Source: Clostridia bacterium DTU080 (GTDB taxonomy: Bacteria > Bacillota > Limnochordia > DTU080). Taken from it: a stretch of DNA of 6,782 nt. Shown here piece by piece: positions 4,804-6,782 of the stretch (position 1 is its first letter; each line of letters opens with the position of its first letter). Below the pieces are notes generated by a model that saw only the letters and a list, made by a program, of their open reading frames with translations, was not told the DNA's origin and made no database searches. The DNA is taken from positions 1-6,782 of the forward strand of contig LFTP01000278.1 of NCBI GenBank assembly GCA_001513395.1, read 5' to 3'. Made by a program: the position numbers and the translations under genes.

Positions 4804-6465
4804 ATGTTCTGTTTTCAATGTCAGGAGACTGTAGGAAACACCGGCTGTACAGTCAGAGGTGTATGCGGAAAAGAAGAAAGCACCGCCAACCTTCAAGATC
4901 TGTTGATCTACGTACTCAAAGGCATATCGATTTACAGCGAAAGACTCAAGGAATTGGGTAGACCGGACCGTTCAACCGCCAGGTTCATCTACCAAGCTCT
5001 CTTTGCCACGATCACTAACGCCAACTTCGATGATGAACGCTTTGTGGGTTTGATTCGGGAAGCCCTCATGATTCGTGAGCAACTGCGCTCTAGATTCCTG
5101 GCCGTCTATAAAGAAAAGACGGGCGAGGATTTCAACGAGAATCTGCATGATGCCGCCACTTGGTCATCCGATGATCCCGCCGAGTTCGCTGAGAAAGCTA
5201 CCTCCGTCGGCGTATTGGCGACATCCGACCCTGATGTACGTTCTTTGCGAGAACTGTTGATCCTCGGTCTAAAGGGTATTTCGGCCTATGCGGAGCATGC
5301 CGCCGTGCTCGGATACCGAAAAGAAGAGATAGAGGACTTCATGACGGAGGCCCTCGCCTCTACCACCAAGGAATTGTCTGCGAATGAGATGATCGATCTC
5401 GTAATGCGAGCCGGTGAGACGGCCGTCTCTGCTATGGCTCTTCTTGATGAAGCCAACACAGGCAGCTACGGTCATCCCGAGATTAGCGAGGTAAACCTCG
5501 GTGTGCGCAACAACCCGGGGATTCTCATCAGCGGTCACGATCTGAAAGACCTGGAGGCTCTGCTGAAACAGACCGAGGGAACCGGCGTCGATGTCTACAC
5601 CCACGGTGAGATGCTGCCGGCTCACTACTACCCCGCCTTCAAGAAGTACAAGCATCTTGTGGGTAACTACGGCGGTTCGTGGTGGCGGCAAAATGAGGAG
5701 TTCGAAGCGTTTAACGGTCCGATCCTCATGACCACCAACTGCCTCGTGCCTCCGAGAAAGAACAACACGTACCTCGACCGTCTTTTCACCACAGGAGTGG
5801 TGGGTTACGAGGGAGCGACGCACATTCCGGAAAACCCTGACGGAGAAAAAGACTTCTCGGCCATCATCGCCAAGGCTAAGCAGTGCCCGCCGCCTACACC
5901 GCTTGAAGATGGAAAACTGATCGGTGGATTTGCTCACAACCAAGTATTCAGTCTTGCCGACAAAGTGGTGGAGGCCGTCAAGTCAGGAGCGATCAGGAGA
6001 TTCATAGTCATGGCTGGCTGCGACGGACGTCACAAGACCCGCAACTACTACACCGAAGTGGCTCAGCAATTGCCACCTGATACAGTAATACTGACCGCTG
6101 GCTGTGCCAAGTATCGTTACAATAAGCTTCAACTCGGCGACATCGGCGGCATTCCCCGTGTCCTAGATGCCGGACAGTGCAATGACTCCTATTCGCTGGC
6201 TCTGATCGCCCTCAAACTAAAGGAGATCTTCGGTCTCGATGACATCAACGACTTGCCGATCTCGTATGATATCGCTTGGTACGAGCAAAAGGCCGTAGCC
6301 GTACTGTTGGCTCTGCTGTATCTTGGCGTCAAAGGCATTCGTCTTGGTCCGACGCTGCCCGCTTTCTTGTCGCCGGCTGTGGCCAAAGTGCTCGTTGAGA
6401 ACTTTGACATCAAGCCTATCGGCACCGTAGAAGAAGACATCGCTGCAATGATGGCTGGCAGATAG
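4804..6465 (+). CDS. hcp: Hybrid cluster protein (Hcp, class I; hydroxylamine/NO reductase)
   Basis: The 553-residue protein begins MFCFQCQETVGNTGC, and its N-terminal cysteines C3-x2-C6-x8-C15-x5-C21 are the class I pattern that binds a [4Fe-4S] cluster. The hybrid 4Fe-2S-2O cluster ligands known from Desulfovibrio Hcp all have counterparts: H245, E269, C313, C406 (the persulfide cysteine, in MAGCDGRH), C434 (TAGC), C459 (DAGQC) and E494, with K496 close by. The length matches the Desulfovibrio protein as I recall it. Hcp is a cytoplasmic enzyme first described as a hydroxylamine reductase, and in E. coli it acts as a high-affinity NO reductase giving N2O and takes part in protein S-nitrosylation. 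No hcr reductase partner is in the window, as is usual for class I. The DUF1858 gene and the Crp/Fnr regulator lie directly upstream, which fits NO-responsive control. No terminator lies between its stop and the intron end 13 bases later. Confidence 0.97.
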   Translation: MFCFQCQETVGNTGCTVRGVCGKEESTANLQDLLIYVLKGISIYSERLKELGRPDRSTARFIYQALFATITNANFDDERFVGLIREALMIREQLRSRFLAVYKEKTGEDFNENLHDAATWSSDDPAEFAEKATSVGVLATSDPDVRSLRELLILGLKGISAYAEHAAVLGYRKEEIEDFMTEALASTTKELSANEMIDLVMRAGETAVSAMALLDEANTGSYGHPEISEVNLGVRNNPGILISGHDLKDLEALLKQTEGTGVDVYTHGEMLPAHYYPAFKKYKHLVGNYGGSWWRQNEEFEAFNGPILMTTNCLVPPRKNNTYLDRLFTTGVVGYEGATHIPENPDGEKDFSAIIAKAKQCPPPTPLEDGKLIGGFAHNQVFSLADKVVEAVKSGAIRRFIVMAGCDGRHKTRNYYTEVAQQLPPDTVILTAGCAKYRYNKLQLGDIGGIPRVLDAGQCNDSYSLALIALKLKEIFGLDDINDLPISYDIAWYEQKAVAVLLALLYLGVKGIRLGPTLPAFLSPAVAKVLVENFDIKPIGTVEEDIAAMMAGR

Positions 6466-6490
6466 AGGATAAACACCAATCAGGTTGGAA

Positions 6491-6506
6491 GCGGGATTGC
6501 TCCCGC
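6491..6506 (-). ncRNA. Group II intron domain VI hairpin
   Basis: On the minus strand GCGGGA and TCCCGC form a perfect 6-bp stem capped by GCAA, a GNRA tetraloop, and the stem can be extended through a G-U pair. The 3' flank (TTCCAACCTGAT) offers unpaired adenines that could be the branch point. On the plus strand the same inverted repeat might act as a hairpin behind hcp, but no T run follows it. Confidence 0.6.
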
Positions 6507-6509
6507 CTC

Positions 6510-6782
6510 TTACCACACCACCGGGCATACGGTTTTCGTGCCACGGCGGTTCATGTAGCAGTCCCGGAACTGTCGATGTTCATCAAGCAGCGAGACGAGT
6601 CCAAGTGCCCAGAAGACGGACTTCTTGAAGGCTTCGTTCAGATGTGAGGCTCCTGGATTCCACCGGGGGCCTCGTCCGTTTGTGGCGGACTTCCATGCCC
6701 GTTCCTCCGTCAGTCCGCGTTTCATCAGGTTACAAGCCCAAATGTAGGGGCGTTTCCATTGGCACCGGATGAGGCATCGCGG
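6510..6782 (-). CDS. ltrA: Group II intron reverse transcriptase/maturase, C-terminal fragment
   Basis: The frame is open from the window edge (6782), giving the last 90 residues; the ATG at 6725 is internal. The visible part is the maturase domain (X/GIIM) that binds and helps splice the intron RNA: it starts with RCLIRCQWKRP, continues RGLTEERAWKSATNGRG and then carries WNPGASHLNEAF and LGLVSLLDEH, a pattern common to bacterial group II intron proteins. The reverse transcriptase domain would lie outside the window. After SLLDEHRQF the frame does not stop but reads on through domain V of the intron RNA to a TAA at 6512-6510, so the last ~20 residues are probably not a conserved part of the protein. 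The symbol is generic for this family. Whether the protein is intact upstream cannot be seen. Confidence 0.85.
   Translation of the reverse strand, partial: PRCLIRCQWKRPYIWACNLMKRGLTEERAWKSATNGRGPRWNPGASHLNEAFKKSVFWALGLVSLLDEHRQFRDCYMNRRGTKTVCPVVW
6517..6550 (-). ncRNA. Group II intron domain V (34 nt)
   Basis: On the minus strand the element opens ACCGCCG and closes CGGTGGT, which pair with one G-U wobble. Inside, GGC pairs with GCC, a two-base AU bulge follows on the 3' side, and ACG pairs with CGU under an AAAAC loop. The total of 34 bases, the two-base 3' bulge and the position between the maturase gene and domain VI fit the catalytic domain V. One U on the 5' side is bulged and the upper helix is short, so folding should be confirmed. 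Confidence 0.65.

Larger units (their letters stand above)
6479..6782 (-). mobile_element. Group II intron, 3' portion (5' part outside window)
   Basis: Read on the minus strand, this stretch holds the C-terminus of the intron-encoded reverse transcriptase/maturase, then a 34-base domain V-like hairpin, then a domain VI-like hairpin, in the order expected for a bacterial group II intron. The sequence after domain VI ends in CAACCTGAT, like the ACTCGAT/ACCCGAT ends I recall for related introns, so the 3' splice junction is placed at 6479, give or take a base or two. The intron is antisense to hcp and its end is 13 bases from the hcp stop. The upstream exon and the rest of the intron lie beyond 6782. 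Confidence 0.82.

Noticed and set aside
5269..5943. Long minus-strand frame (224 codons) opposite hcp
   Set aside because: It lies wholly within the well-supported hcp gene, its product has no recognisable motif, and no Shine-Dalgarno or promoter was seen; it is a shadow frame.
6487..6510. Inverted repeat read as the native terminator of hcp
   Set aside because: The GC stem is not followed by a T run on the plus strand, and its GNRA loop and position after domain V on the minus strand fit intron domain VI better. It may still slow transcription.

Overview
The window looks like a piece of a bacterial chromosome from an anaerobe or microaerophile. The reasons are a class I hybrid cluster protein (the [4Fe-4S] type typical of anaerobes), a stand-alone cobalamin-dependent methionine synthase activation-domain protein, and a group II intron of bacterial type. 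The two-gene FtsX/ABC system, whose ATPase carries an AbrB-like tail, recalls Chloroflexota-type genomes. That taxonomic guess rests on memory of similar proteins and is weak.

Layout. (1) Positions 1-2213, plus strand: the 3' end of an FtsX/MacB-type permease gene, then its ATPase, joined by a stop/start overlap. (2) 2214-2931, plus strand: a region of small features. It holds a promoter with a perfect -10 box, a tandem CATTCATG repeat, a 13-codon mini-ORF, a 56-codon zinc-ribbon gene, a possible hairpin terminator, a 66-codon unknown ORF with a strong Shine-Dalgarno and a TTG start, and a terminator hairpin facing the next gene. (3) 2932-3645, minus strand: a MetH activation-domain-like protein with a cysteine cluster. 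(4) 3757-6465, plus strand and divergent from it: a Crp/Fnr-family regulator, a small DUF1858 redox-disulfide protein and Hcp, arranged as an operon. (5) 6479-6782, minus strand: the 3' end of a group II intron, comprising the C-terminus of its reverse transcriptase/maturase, domain V and domain VI. It stops 13 bases after the hcp stop codon, in the opposite orientation.

How the genes may work together. Regulator, DUF1858 and Hcp form a recognisable nitrosative-stress module: the regulator probably senses NO or a related species (HcpR-like), Hcp reduces NO or hydroxylamine, and the DUF1858 protein is the usual small redox companion of Hcp. The divergent MetH-reactivation-like gene shares a 111-base intergenic region with it. 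NO is known to inactivate cobalamin enzymes, so co-control of NO removal and corrinoid repair is an attractive but untested idea. The permease/ATPase pair is a separate envelope or efflux system.

No tRNA, rRNA, CRISPR array or complete insertion sequence was seen.
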